Numbered from the stretch's first letter, positions 41,881 to 51,410 are shown. The stretch is DNA of 53,564 bases from Pseudomonadota bacterium (GCA_027625145.1 JAQBXK010000012.1:1-53564); one strand, 5' to 3'. Program-made: numbers and translations. The notes: generated by a model not told the origin, from the sequence alone.

Positions 41881-43887
41881 ATGAATACTACAGCAAAAAA
41901 ACTAGAATATAATGACATTAAAGAATATAGCTTTCTTGATGAATTGCTTATTTGGAAAAAAGAAAAATCATTAACATATTGGATTTTTTTTATATGTTCA
42001 TGGCTATCAATTAGCTTAGCGTTCTATCACCTTTTTGTTGCAAATTATGGAACTCCTGAAGGAAGGTCATTTAGATCAGTACACTTATCAGTAATGATGA
42101 TTTTAGCTGTTTTTATGAAACCATTGTTTAGAAGCTCTATTAAAGAACCCATTATTAATAAAGAATCGAAAGATAACTATCTTCGAATAACAGGGTTTGT
42201 TATTGATTTAAGTATAATATGTTTAATTCTATTTATCCAAGCTTGGACAATTTGGGATGTTGAAGCATTCACTCTTAGACTTGGAGATAAAGATCCTGGA
42301 GATATATTAGTTGGAATAATATTTTTAGCTTTATTGTTTGATGCTACTAGAAGAACCGTAGGCTGGGCAATGGTGTGTGTTGCAGCTTTTTTTGCCAGTC
42401 ACGCCTTATATGCAGATAAATTCTTTGGCTTTTTTTATGGACCTCCAACTAGTACAACTAAATTTATTGATACTATCTTTATGTCTTCTGATGGGATATT
42501 TGGATTGCCTCTATACGTGGCATCAACATATATTGTTCTTTTTATAATATTTGGGGGCATATTAATTCGTTCTGGAGTTGGCAGGTTTTTTGTAGATCTC
42601 GCTGTTTCAGTGACTGGACATAGAGTTGGAGGGCCTGCAAAAGCTGCTGTTGTTGCTTCAGCTATGACTGGAACAGTTTATGGGTCGGCTGTTGCAAACG
42701 TAGTAACAACAGGCTCATTTACAATACCTCTAATGAAAAGTTATGGATATCGCCCTAGATTTGCAGCTGCAGTAGAGGCATGTGCTTCATCTGGAGGTCA
42801 AATTACACCACCTATAATGGGTGCCGCAGCATTTATCATGGCGGAGTTTTTAGAAGTTCCTTATTCAGTTGTAATTCTGGCTGCCATAATTCCTGCAATT
42901 TTATACTTTACCACAATATATTTTATGGTTCACGTTGAAGCTGAAAAACATGGAATACAAAAAATTGATAAATCTTTGCTACCTAATGTATTTGAGGTTC
43001 TAAAAAATGGCTGGCATATGCTTATCTCAATGGGAGTTTTAATTGGTTTATTGGTTGCTGGATATACGGCAATGATGGCCGGGTTTTGGAGTATTATTGC
43101 AGTAATTATTCTTAGTTTTTTAAAGAAAAATACCAGAATGTCGGTGGTTGACATACTAAGCGCATTTGAAAGTGGCATAAAATCATCTGTACCAGTCACA
43201 ATAGCCTGTGCATGTGCAGGCATAATAATAGGCTCAGTATTTGTCTCTGGCTTAGGTTTAAAATTCACTCAATCAGTAATAGATTTATCAGGAGGAAACC
43301 TTTTTCCTCTATTATGTTTGACTGCAATTGCCGCAATAGTTTTAGGAATGGGAATGACAACTACAGCTGTTTACATCACTGTTGCAGCATTAATTGTCCC
43401 TTCTTTAATTAAAGCAGGTGTATTTCCTATTGCAGCGCATATGTTTGCTTTTTATTTTGGAGTTGTTTCGTCTATTACACCTCCAGTTGCGCTTGCATCA
43501 TTTGCAGGAGCCGCAATTGCAAAGTCTCCTCCTATGGCGACAGCTTTCGAGTCTAGCAAAATTGGAATTGCTAAATATATTGTCCCTTTTGCTTTTGTAT
43601 ATAACCCTGCTCTTTTACTTGAAGGTCCTTTATACTTAAGTTTATATAGCTTTTTGTCAGTTCTTATAGCTTATTGGGCAATGACAATTAGTTTAGAAGG
43701 ATGGTTAAACGGATTATTATCTTCATACAAAAGAGCAATTGCTTTAATTTCTTCTTTGTTACTACTAATGCCTCCTATTGAAATATTTTTTGGGTTTTCA
43801 GGATTTGTTTTAAATGGGTTAGGTTTAATTTTATTAATTTCGTTATATTTAATGCCTAATAAAACAATGAGGTTAAAAGCACAATGA
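41881..43887 (+). CDS. TRAP transporter fused permease (4TM-12TM), TAXI type
   Basis: The 668-residue membrane protein joins the small (DctQ-like) and large (DctM-like) TRAP subunits, the usual arrangement for TAXI systems. Typical DctM segments are present: SAVANVVTTGSFTIPLMKSYGYRP, CASSGGQITPPIMGAAAFIMAE and the later GMGMTTTAVYITVAALIVPSL with SSITPPVALASFAGAAIA. It imports the solute with sodium or protons. The stop overlaps the start of a 69-residue membrane protein by four bases. Confidence 0.92.
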   Translation: MNTTAKKLEYNDIKEYSFLDELLIWKKEKSLTYWIFFICSWLSISLAFYHLFVANYGTPEGRSFRSVHLSVMMILAVFMKPLFRSSIKEPIINKESKDNYLRITGFVIDLSIICLILFIQAWTIWDVEAFTLRLGDKDPGDILVGIIFLALLFDATRRTVGWAMVCVAAFFASHALYADKFFGFFYGPPTSTTKFIDTIFMSSDGIFGLPLYVASTYIVLFIIFGGILIRSGVGRFFVDLAVSVTGHRVGGPAKAAVVASAMTGTVYGSAVANVVTTGSFTIPLMKSYGYRPRFAAAVEACASSGGQITPPIMGAAAFIMAEFLEVPYSVVILAAIIPAILYFTTIYFMVHVEAEKHGIQKIDKSLLPNVFEVLKNGWHMLISMGVLIGLLVAGYTAMMAGFWSIIAVIILSFLKKNTRMSVVDILSAFESGIKSSVPVTIACACAGIIIGSVFVSGLGLKFTQSVIDLSGGNLFPLLCLTAIAAIVLGMGMTTTAVYITVAALIVPSLIKAGVFPIAAHMFAFYFGVVSSITPPVALASFAGAAIAKSPPMATAFESSKIGIAKYIVPFAFVYNPALLLEGPLYLSLYSFLSVLIAYWAMTISLEGWLNGLLSSYKRAIALISSLLLLMPPIEIFFGFSGFVLNGLGLILLISLYLMPNKTMRLKAQ

Positions 43888-44093
43888 TGAAAAATATTTT
43901 TTTAGGACCAACAAGATACTGGCTTGCATTATTAATTACTACGTTAGTTGTTTTTTTACCTGGTTATAATCATATGCATGTAACTGATTTTAATATGTTT
44001 ATACTTATCGTATTTTCAATTTCTGCACTTTTGTTGTTTTTTATTTTAAAAACGTATAAAATTGGAACACAAGTTACAAGAGATAAATGGTAA
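43884..44093 (+). CDS. Small two-helix membrane protein coupled to the TRAP permease
   Basis: The 69-residue product has two hydrophobic helices (about 12-28 and 39-56) and a basic C-terminal tail. The ATG overlaps the permease stop codon (ATGA), and a second ATG follows at once, so translation is coupled. I do not recognise a family. Since the permease already contains the fused small subunit, this would be an additional accessory subunit or a stabilising peptide; both are guesses from position and topology. Confidence 0.6.
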   Translation: MMKNIFLGPTRYWLALLITTLVVFLPGYNHMHVTDFNMFILIVFSISALLLFFILKTYKIGTQVTRDKW

Positions 44094-44133
44094 CCCCTTT
44101 AAGTAACATTCAATAAAGTATAAGGTTATATTA

Positions 44134-45693
44134 ATGGTAAATTTAAAAGAACCAGAAATTCTTTTTAAAGCCCATAAAATAACTAAATATTTTGGAGAAT
44201 TTAAAGCAAACGATAGTATTAATATTTCTATTATCAAAGGAAAGATTCATGCTTTATTAGGAGAAAATGGTGCAGGAAAATCAACGCTAGTTAAAATATT
44301 TTATGGCATATTTAAACCAGACTCAGGATCGATAGAGCTTAATAATCAAAAAATAAATATTTCTTCCCCTAAGTTGGCTAGGAGTCATGGAATTGGAATG
44401 GTTTTTCAACATTTTTCTCTTTTCCCAGCCCTTAATATAGCTGAAAACATACTAATCTCTCTTGATAAAAAAATTAGCTTTAAACAATTAATTTTAGATA
44501 TATCAGAACTTTCAAAAAAATGGGATTTATCCATTGACCCTCTTAAAAAGGTCAGTGAACTATCTGTTGGAGAACAACAAAGAGTAGAAATTATACGTTG
44601 TTTAATGCAAAACCCTAAACTATTAATCATGGATGAACCAACTTCTGTTTTAACTCCACAAGAAATTACTAGTTTATTTAAAATTTTAAAAAAGCTGGCA
44701 AAATCAGGTTGTTCAATATTATATATTAGTCATAAATTAGAAGAAATTATTGAGTTAGCTGATCAAGTTACTATTTTAAAATCAGGCAAATCGATTGCCA
44801 CAATTAATCCAAAAAAAACTACAATTTCATATCTAGCTGAAAAAATGGTTGGAAAAGAAATAGCTAAATTAAAAAAAATATCAAAGAAACCCTTTACTAA
44901 AAAAATTGCATTAAAAATTATTAATTTAAATAAACAAAAAGAAAACAATTTTGGAACAACATTGAATAATATAAACTTTGAAGTAAATTATGGTGAAATA
45001 TTAGGAATTGCTGGCATTGCAGGAAATGGTCAAATTGAATTAATGGAAACTCTCAGTGGTGAAACAAAATGTAAATATGACAAAGAAATCTTATTTAATA
45101 ACAAGCCAATAGGTTTTAAAGGAGTTCAAGAAAGAAGAGATCTTGGAATAGAAACAATTCCTGAGGAAAGGAATTATCATGCTACTGTCCCTGACTTAAA
45201 GTTACATGAAAATACTTTTCTAACTTGCTATCAAAAATACTTTGCAACAAAAAACTTTTTTTCTTCTTTATTTATAAACCCAGAATATAGCTTAGATGAA
45301 AGTATAAGAATAATAGAAGATAATGATGTTAGATGTCCTGAAAAAAATCCCTTTGCAAGTCAATTATCTGGTGGAAATTTACAAAAATTTATTTTAGGAA
45401 GATCATTAGCATCAAACCCTAAAGTAGCAATTTTTGCACAACCGACATGGGGTGTTGATGTAGGAGCTGCAACACTAATAAGACAAAAATTAATCAATAT
45501 AGCAAATGATGGTAAAGCAGTAATTTTAATCAGCCAAGATTTAGAAGAGATATTTCATTTATCAGATAAAATCAGTGTTATTAATAATGGTTATCTTAGT
45601 GATATAAAATCCATAAAAGATATAACCGCAATTGATGTAGGATTGTTAATGGGATCAAATTTAAATAGTTCTAACGAAAATAATATAATTTAA
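44134..45693 (+). CDS. ABC transporter ATP-binding protein of a BMP-type nucleoside importer
   Basis: The 519-residue protein has two ABC domains. The first has a full Walker A (GENGAGKS, about 45-52), signature LSVGEQQR and Walker B LLIMDEPTS. The second has a degenerate Walker A (GIAGNGQIELMETL), LSGGNLQKFILGRSL and FAQPTWGVDVGA in place of the Walker B, the usual asymmetry of sugar/nucleoside (YufO/NupO, RbsA-like) importers. It powers the two permeases that follow; it overlaps the next gene by one base (TAATG). AAGG precedes the ATG. Confidence 0.92.
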   Translation: MVNLKEPEILFKAHKITKYFGEFKANDSINISIIKGKIHALLGENGAGKSTLVKIFYGIFKPDSGSIELNNQKINISSPKLARSHGIGMVFQHFSLFPALNIAENILISLDKKISFKQLILDISELSKKWDLSIDPLKKVSELSVGEQQRVEIIRCLMQNPKLLIMDEPTSVLTPQEITSLFKILKKLAKSGCSILYISHKLEEIIELADQVTILKSGKSIATINPKKTTISYLAEKMVGKEIAKLKKISKKPFTKKIALKIINLNKQKENNFGTTLNNINFEVNYGEILGIAGIAGNGQIELMETLSGETKCKYDKEILFNNKPIGFKGVQERRDLGIETIPEERNYHATVPDLKLHENTFLTCYQKYFATKNFFSSLFINPEYSLDESIRIIEDNDVRCPEKNPFASQLSGGNLQKFILGRSLASNPKVAIFAQPTWGVDVGAATLIRQKLINIANDGKAVILISQDLEEIFHLSDKISVINNGYLSDIKSIKDITAIDVGLLMGSNLNSSNENNII

Positions 45694-46772
45694 TGATTGT
45701 ATTTACTCCTAGAAATAAACCTTCTAAAAATTGGATTTTTTTAGCACCAACTTTATCCATAATTTTAACAGTAATTTTAGGTGGATTTATATTTGCGTTT
45801 CTGGGATATAATCCAGGAGAAACTTTATATCATATATTTATATCTCCTTTTACAAGAATTGATAGAATAAGTGATGTTTTTGTAAAAGCCTGTCCTTTAA
45901 TTATAATTGGAACAGGTTTGATTTTTTGCTTCAAAGCAAATGTATGGAATATTGGAGCAGAGGGTCAATTTATTATAGGCGCCCTTCTAGCTGGATCTTT
46001 TGGATTATTATTTCCAGAAATGGATACGAAGTTTTTACTTCTGATCATGATATTTATTGGTTTCTTAGGTGGAGCATTATGGGCATTTATTCCAGCAATA
46101 TTAAAAACTAAACTTAATGTAAATGAGATTCTTGTAAGCTTAATGTTGGTTTATATAGCCATGTTATTAATTGATTTTGTAGTTAGGGGACCTTTAAGAG
46201 ATCCAATGAGCTTTGGTTTTCCATTGACAAAGGCATATCCAGAAGGAGCTTTGATAAATAAAATACCTATCCCTGGAATTGGGTTTCTTGGCCAACTACA
46301 TTATGGGGTAATATCTGTTTTTATTTTGGTGCCTATAGCATGGGTTATTATTAATAAAACATTATTAGGTTTTCAAATAAAAGTATTAGGATCTGCACCT
46401 AAAGCTACTAGCTTTGCAGGCTTTAAAGAAAAAAGAATTACTATGATAGTTCTATTATTATCTGGTGGACTAGCTGGTATTGCTGGAGTAATAGAGGTCT
46501 CAGCAAATATGGGACAATTACAACCTGAAATATCATTTGGATATGGTTTTACAGCAATTATTGTAGTTTTTTTAGGACGACTCAATCCGATTGGTATTAT
46601 TTTAGCAGGTATAATAATAGCTACAGTAAAGCTTGGTGCAGATAATGCACAAATGGCTATAGGAATCCCTAAAGTAGTGACAGGACTATTTGAAGGAATT
46701 TTATTGTTTTTTCTTCTGACTGGTGAAACTCTTCAAAAGTATCAAATCGCTTGGAAAAACTACAGGAGCTAA
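45693..46772 (+). CDS. ABC transporter permease (YufP/NupP-like)
   Basis: The 359-residue inner-membrane protein has about nine to ten helices and belongs to the BPD_transp_2 permease family. Family segments include FKANVWNIGAEGQFIIGALLAG near residue 80-100 and ITMIVLLLSGGLAGIAGVIEV. It forms half of the channel together with the next gene product. Spacing to the next gene is six bases, with GGAG in the end of this gene serving as its ribosome binding site. Confidence 0.9.
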   Translation: MIVFTPRNKPSKNWIFLAPTLSIILTVILGGFIFAFLGYNPGETLYHIFISPFTRIDRISDVFVKACPLIIIGTGLIFCFKANVWNIGAEGQFIIGALLAGSFGLLFPEMDTKFLLLIMIFIGFLGGALWAFIPAILKTKLNVNEILVSLMLVYIAMLLIDFVVRGPLRDPMSFGFPLTKAYPEGALINKIPIPGIGFLGQLHYGVISVFILVPIAWVIINKTLLGFQIKVLGSAPKATSFAGFKEKRITMIVLLLSGGLAGIAGVIEVSANMGQLQPEISFGYGFTAIIVVFLGRLNPIGIILAGIIIATVKLGADNAQMAIGIPKVVTGLFEGILLFFLLTGETLQKYQIAWKNYRS

Positions 46773-46778
46773 GAACGA

Positions 46779-47690
46779 ATGGATGCACTAATATTAACTA
46801 TAATTGCAACATCAATTCCTTTATTATTAGCAGCTAGTGGAGAACTTATAGCTGAAAAAAGTGGTGTATTAAACCTAGGCGTTGAAGGTATGATGTTATC
46901 AGGAGCAGTAGGAGCATTTGGAGCTGTATTATGGCTTGGAAATCCGTATTTTGGTATAATAGCCGGAGCAATATCTGGTATACTAATGGCTTCAGTTTTT
47001 TCAATTTTTACAATAAATTTTATGACTAATCAAGTTGCTACAGGACTAGGATTAACTATTTTTGCTACAGGCTTTTCTGGTTTAGCTGGAGCTCCTCTGG
47101 TAGGTAAAACAATACCATCTTTGCCTAAAATAGAAGTTTATCTGTTATCTGACATACCTTTAATTGGAAACATTTTTTTTAAACAAGATCTTATCGCATA
47201 CATATCAATTCTCTTAATTATTTTAATAACTTTTTTTTTAAATTCAAGTAAACCTGGTATTGTTTTAAGAGCTGTTGGAGATAATCACAATAATGCTCAC
47301 TCAATAGGATATCCTGTAAAAAAAATACGTTGGCTTGCAACTTGTTTTGGTGGAATGTGTGCAGGTTTAGGAGGAGCTTATATACCTTTACTTTTAACAC
47401 CTCATTGGTCAGAAGGTATGACATCTGGAAGAGGATGGATTGCAATAGCGTTAGTGGTTTTTGCTTCATGGATACCTTGGAGGATAATTGTAGGAGCATT
47501 CCTTTTTGGTGGGATAACCATTGCTCAATTTGTAGGGCAAGCCAGAGGTTGGCCAATCCCATCACAAATATTATCTATGATGCCTTACATAGCTACAATT
47601 ATTGCACTAACAATTATATCAGGTAGATTTTCTAAAAATAAAAGCGTAGTACCAGAATCACTTGGTAAACCGTTTGTAGATGTGGCTTAA
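46779..47690 (+). CDS. ABC transporter permease (YufQ/NupQ-like)
   Basis: The 303-residue protein has about eight to nine membrane helices. The segment GELIAEKSGVLNLGVEGMMLSGAVGAF near the N terminus is the typical EGMML signature of the second permease of nucleoside-type BMP importers, and GMCAGLGGAYIPLLLTPHW is found in the second half. It pairs with the previous permease to form the transmembrane channel. Confidence 0.9.
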   Translation: MDALILTIIATSIPLLLAASGELIAEKSGVLNLGVEGMMLSGAVGAFGAVLWLGNPYFGIIAGAISGILMASVFSIFTINFMTNQVATGLGLTIFATGFSGLAGAPLVGKTIPSLPKIEVYLLSDIPLIGNIFFKQDLIAYISILLIILITFFLNSSKPGIVLRAVGDNHNNAHSIGYPVKKIRWLATCFGGMCAGLGGAYIPLLLTPHWSEGMTSGRGWIAIALVVFASWIPWRIIVGAFLFGGITIAQFVGQARGWPIPSQILSMMPYIATIIALTIISGRFSKNKSVVPESLGKPFVDVA

Positions 47691-47787
47691 ATTTGACTAA
47701 TAAAACAATAATTAATAATAATAAATAAAAACTTATTGTTATTTAAAATATAAACTATAAAATTTTAAAAAAATGAGGGAAAACATA

Positions 47788-48912
47788 ATGAAAAAAATTC
47801 TAATATTAATATCTATTATAATAATAGGTATTTTAGCATATTTATTTAATGAAAATAAAACAGAAACAAAAATTTCAAAAGATATATCAACATCGACTAA
47901 AGTAGGATTTGTGTATTTAACTACACCAGGTGATCATGGTTGGACTTATGCTCATGAGCTTGGAAAACAGAAGGTAAAAAATCATTTTGGTAAAAAAATT
48001 ATTACTACTATTGTTGAAAACGTTCCTGAGGGACCAGACGCAATAAGAGTTATTAGAGAACTAGCTCAACAAGGCAATGAAATAATATTTACAACTTCAT
48101 TTGGATATATGGAACCTACTTTAAAGGTAGCAAAAGAATTTCCTAATGTTAAATTTGAGCATATGACAGGCTATAAAAGAACGCCTAATTTAGCAACTGG
48201 GAATATTAGATTCTATGAAGGAAGATATGTTCAAGGCGTTGTTGCAGGATTAATGACTAAAACAAATAAAATTGGTTATATTGGTGCATATCCAATTTCA
48301 GAAGTAATAATGGGTATTAATGCTTTTGCGCAAGGACTTAAATCAGTTAATGATAAAGCATCAATTTCAGTTATCTGGGCAAACACTTGGTATGACCCTG
48401 TAAAAGAAGCTGATGCAGCTAAAGTTCATATTGCAGAAGGGGCTGATATTTTAGCTCAACATACAGATTCTCCAGCTATGTTACAAATAGCAGAACAAAA
48501 TGGAGTTTTTGGTTTTGGTCAATCAACTGATATGTCTGCATTTGCTCCAAAATCACAATTATTTGCATCTGTTAATAATTGGGGACCCTACTATATTGAA
48601 AAAATTGAGGCTCTTAGAAATGGTAAATGGAATACTGGCGAGGCACCGGATCATTGGGCTGGAAATAAATGGGGAGGATTTTCTACTGAAATGCTGGAGC
48701 TTTCTGAATTTAAAAACATGCCAGAGGATGTAATCAAAAAAGCTGAAGAAGTGATGAATGAAATAAAATCTGGTAAACTAAAAATTTTTGCAGGCCCCTT
48801 AATTGATAATAATGGAAAAGAAATTTTACCAGCTGGAAAAGAAATGGATGATGGAGGCCTTTGGGGTATGAATTACTATCTACAAGGTGTAGACGGTAAA
48901 ATACCAGGTTAA
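47788..48912 (+). CDS. BMP-family substrate-binding protein with N-terminal anchor
   Basis: The 374-residue PnrA-like binding protein begins with a very hydrophobic helix (residues 4-20) followed directly by the soluble domain. There is no lipobox cysteine, so it is probably held by an uncleaved signal anchor instead of lipid. Domain segments include VGFVYLTTPGDHGWTYAHELG, IGYIGAYPISEVIMGINAF and ILAQHTDSPAMLQIAEQNG. The family binds purine nucleosides or related ligands. A frame extension to 47773 exists, but ATG 47788 has GAGGGA upstream. It lies 97 bases after the permease, ending the importer operon. Confidence 0.88.
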   Translation: MKKILILISIIIIGILAYLFNENKTETKISKDISTSTKVGFVYLTTPGDHGWTYAHELGKQKVKNHFGKKIITTIVENVPEGPDAIRVIRELAQQGNEIIFTTSFGYMEPTLKVAKEFPNVKFEHMTGYKRTPNLATGNIRFYEGRYVQGVVAGLMTKTNKIGYIGAYPISEVIMGINAFAQGLKSVNDKASISVIWANTWYDPVKEADAAKVHIAEGADILAQHTDSPAMLQIAEQNGVFGFGQSTDMSAFAPKSQLFASVNNWGPYYIEKIEALRNGKWNTGEAPDHWAGNKWGGFSTEMLELSEFKNMPEDVIKKAEEVMNEIKSGKLKIFAGPLIDNNGKEILPAGKEMDDGGLWGMNYYLQGVDGKIPG

Positions 48913-48927
48913 TTAATCATATATAAC

Positions 48928-48962
48928 TAGCTAGTTACGTTCATGTCAAAGGTAACTAGCTA
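48928..48962 (+). terminator. Hairpin after the ABC importer operon
   Basis: An 11-bp perfect stem (48928-48938 with 48952-48962) with a 13-base loop follows the binding-protein stop by 15 bases. The T-rich tail is weak (TTATTAAC), so it may be an inefficient terminator or a 3' end stabiliser. Confidence 0.6.
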
Positions 48963-48990
48963 TTATTAACATGAAACTTATAGTATTTTA

Positions 48991-49674
48991 ATGTTTTTAA
49001 AGTTTTTATTTCTAATAATATTTTTTTTACTTAATAATACATTAGCTTTTGCATCAATGAAAATTAATATATTAGAAGTTATAAATAAAATTTTAATTTT
49101 AGACATCTATGGAAAAAGAAACACTTTAACTAAATATCAAAAATTAAAAAATGGGGACTATTTAAAATCAGAAAACTTGCCTGCATTATTAATTTTAAAT
49201 AATAGAACAAAAATATGTTTGTCTTCTAATTCATCTCTAAAAATTAAACATCTTACGAAAAACGAGTTTAATTTTGAATTAATGAAAGGCAGTTTCTATT
49301 TTTCAATTCCTAAAACTACAATTGATGTTCATAACATTTATTATTTATCTTATAATATAAAAAATGTTAATAGTGATTTTATCATAAAAAATAAACTTAA
49401 CTTAGAAATAATTAATTACAATCAAATTGTAAATGTACAATTTAAAAACAATTCTCTAATTAATATTTTACCTTTTTCATATAATACATTATCTAAAAAA
49501 GGAACTTTAATATTGTCTGATAAAATAGAAAACATTAAAATATTTGAGAAAGATTTTTTAGATGAATGCATTTCAAAACATCAGACTTATAAATCTATTA
49601 ATAACTTTAAAGATTTACAATATAGATGCATTCCCAACAATCGGCAGTTAGTTTGTGGAAATTATTCTAAATAA
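48991..49674 (+). CDS. Secreted FecR-like domain protein
   Basis: The 227-residue product has a Sec signal peptide (hydrophobic 3-19, likely cut near AFA/S). The mature part contains a FecR-type beta domain: GDYLKSENLPALLILNNRTKICLSSNSSLKI followed by FELMKGSFYFSI. The C-terminal third has three cysteines (CISKH, YRCIPN, LVCGNYS). Isolated FecR-domain proteins without sigma factors are often envelope proteins of unknown role. No FecI-type sigma factor is adjacent. The gene is more AT-rich than its neighbours. Confidence 0.65.
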   Translation: MFLKFLFLIIFFLLNNTLAFASMKINILEVINKILILDIYGKRNTLTKYQKLKNGDYLKSENLPALLILNNRTKICLSSNSSLKIKHLTKNEFNFELMKGSFYFSIPKTTIDVHNIYYLSYNIKNVNSDFIIKNKLNLEIINYNQIVNVQFKNNSLINILPFSYNTLSKKGTLILSDKIENIKIFEKDFLDECISKHQTYKSINNFKDLQYRCIPNNRQLVCGNYSK

Positions 49675-49681
49675 TATTCTA

Positions 49682-50425
49682 CTAATAGTTTAAATAAATA
49701 ATTCTTAAAGCAATAAAGCATAGTAGTAATAATATTAATTTATCAAAATTTTCTTTCGATACAGATTTAGCTAGCCAAGACCCTATTGGCATAAAAGACA
49801 TTAAAACAACTGTAGACAAGCAACTAATAATTATAGTTTCAATATTTAAAAATTTATAAAAATATAATGCTGGCATTTGAAATAAAGACATAACACCAAA
49901 GTATACAGAAATTGTAGGTATAAATTGGTTTCGATCAAGTTGCATTGAATTTAAAAAAGTTAGTGAAATTGGTGCAGACAAACCAGCTGCTCCTTGTAAA
50001 ATACCTCCTCCAGATCCCATAAAAAAAACCAATTTCTTCGCTTTAGAATAATTTAATTTCCAAGTAGGAACCATTAATTTTAAACTTATATATATCAAAA
50101 TTATAAAAGCTACAGATAATGTTAATATTTTAATCGAAAGATTTGCTAATAATATTGTTCCTAATAAAGCTCCAATACCTCCTCCCAATGCAAAAGAAAT
50201 TGTAAAGAAACGGGGCATTATTGTTGCTCTATATTTATATAATTGTCCAATATTCGTTAATAAATTTGGTATAACCATAATTACAACAGCTATTCTTACA
50301 TCATAGAAAGCGGCTATAACTGGTATTGTAATTATTGGAGCACCAGCCCCTGTAGCACCTTTTAGTACGCCTCCAAGAGCAAACGCTAAAAATATTGCGA
50401 CGATTGTAATAGGGTCAGAAATCAT
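49682..50425 (-). CDS. TauE/SafE-family anion exporter
   Basis: The 247-residue protein has about eight membrane helices in two repeats. The first contains FALGGVLKGATGAGAPIITIPVIAAF, the second MGSGGGILQGAAGLSAPISLTFLN, both characteristic of the family. Members export sulfite, sulfonates such as sulfoacetate or other anions. It is the last gene of a minus-strand unit with a 2-hydroxyacid dehydrogenase, an aldolase and an MDR reductase, spaced 13 bases after the reductase. Confidence 0.88.
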   Translation of the reverse strand: MISDPITIVAIFLAFALGGVLKGATGAGAPIITIPVIAAFYDVRIAVVIMVIPNLLTNIGQLYKYRATIMPRFFTISFALGGGIGALLGTILLANLSIKILTLSVAFIILIYISLKLMVPTWKLNYSKAKKLVFFMGSGGGILQGAAGLSAPISLTFLNSMQLDRNQFIPTISVYFGVMSLFQMPALYFYKFLNIETIIISCLSTVVLMSFMPIGSWLAKSVSKENFDKLILLLLCFIALRIIYLNY

Positions 50426-50438
50426 ATTACAACTTAAT

Positions 50439-51410
50439 TTATAATTTCAATATTAATTTACCGAAATGTTTATTTTCTCTCATATATGTTAAAGCTTTTT
50501 CAACATCTACGAATGCAAATACTTTATCAATTGGCAATGATAATTTTCCTTCTACAATCAAGTTATTCAAATCATTCCACATATTTGAATAAACATTTCT
50601 AATCTCATCTAAAGATCGTGTTCTAAAAGTTACGCCTTTATAATTAACTCTTCTTAAAGCATGCAAATCACAATTAAAATCTGTAATACCACCAGCTAAC
50701 CTTCCAACATTAACTATATTACCTTTTATTTTAGTAGCTGATATATTTTGGTTAATAGTATAACCAGAAAGCTGATCAATTATAAGGTCAACCCCTTCTC
50801 CGTCAGTATGATCTAGAACTTGATTTACCCATTCAGAATTCTTAGAGTCGATAACAAGGTCAGCTCCAATTTCTTTAAGTCTATTATGTTTTTCTATTTT
50901 AGTAGAACTACCAATAACAATTTTTGCACCCATATATTTACCAATTTGCAACCCCATCAAACCAACACCTGAACTTGCGCCTTGAATTAAAATTGATTGT
51001 CCTTTTTTAAATTCTCCAACTGTCATTATAGCATTATGCATAGTTGCTAGAGCAATTGGGAGAGTACTCGCTACATCAAAATCCATATTATTGTCTGGAA
51101 TTTTAATTACTCTACCCCAATCAGTGATTGCATATTCTGCCCAAGCAGATACACCAGAGCACATAACCCTATCACCAATTGAAAATCCATTAACTTCACT
51201 TCCAAATTCTATAATTTCTCCTGAAAACTCCATTCCAACAATAGTTCCCGAGCCTCCAGATGATCCATGAGTTCCACCATCAGCAACCATCAAATCCGCT
51301 CTATTCAAACCACATGAAAATACTTTGATTAGAACTTCATTTTTTTTTGGTTTAGGAATTTCAACATTTAAAATTTCTACACCATTTTTAGCTACTACAA
51401 CTGCTCTCAT
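50439..51410 (-). CDS. MDR-family (quinone oxidoreductase-like) NADPH dehydrogenase
   Basis: The 323-residue protein has a GroES-like N-terminal domain (FSCGLNRADLMVADG, GMEFSGEIIEFG) and a Rossmann domain with the nucleotide-binding ILIQGASSGVGLMGLQIGKYMGA (about 137-159). It lacks the catalytic zinc cysteine/histidine set, so it belongs to the zinc-free quinone/enoyl reductase branch. It likely reduces an enone or quinone with NADPH; the true substrate is not known. It sits between an HpcH/HpaI aldolase and a TauE exporter. Confidence 0.85.
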   Translation of the reverse strand: MRAVVVAKNGVEILNVEIPKPKKNEVLIKVFSCGLNRADLMVADGGTHGSSGGSGTIVGMEFSGEIIEFGSEVNGFSIGDRVMCSGVSAWAEYAITDWGRVIKIPDNNMDFDVASTLPIALATMHNAIMTVGEFKKGQSILIQGASSGVGLMGLQIGKYMGAKIVIGSSTKIEKHNRLKEIGADLVIDSKNSEWVNQVLDHTDGEGVDLIIDQLSGYTINQNISATKIKGNIVNVGRLAGGITDFNCDLHALRRVNYKGVTFRTRSLDEIRNVYSNMWNDLNNLIVEGKLSLPIDKVFAFVDVEKALTYMRENKHFGKLILKL

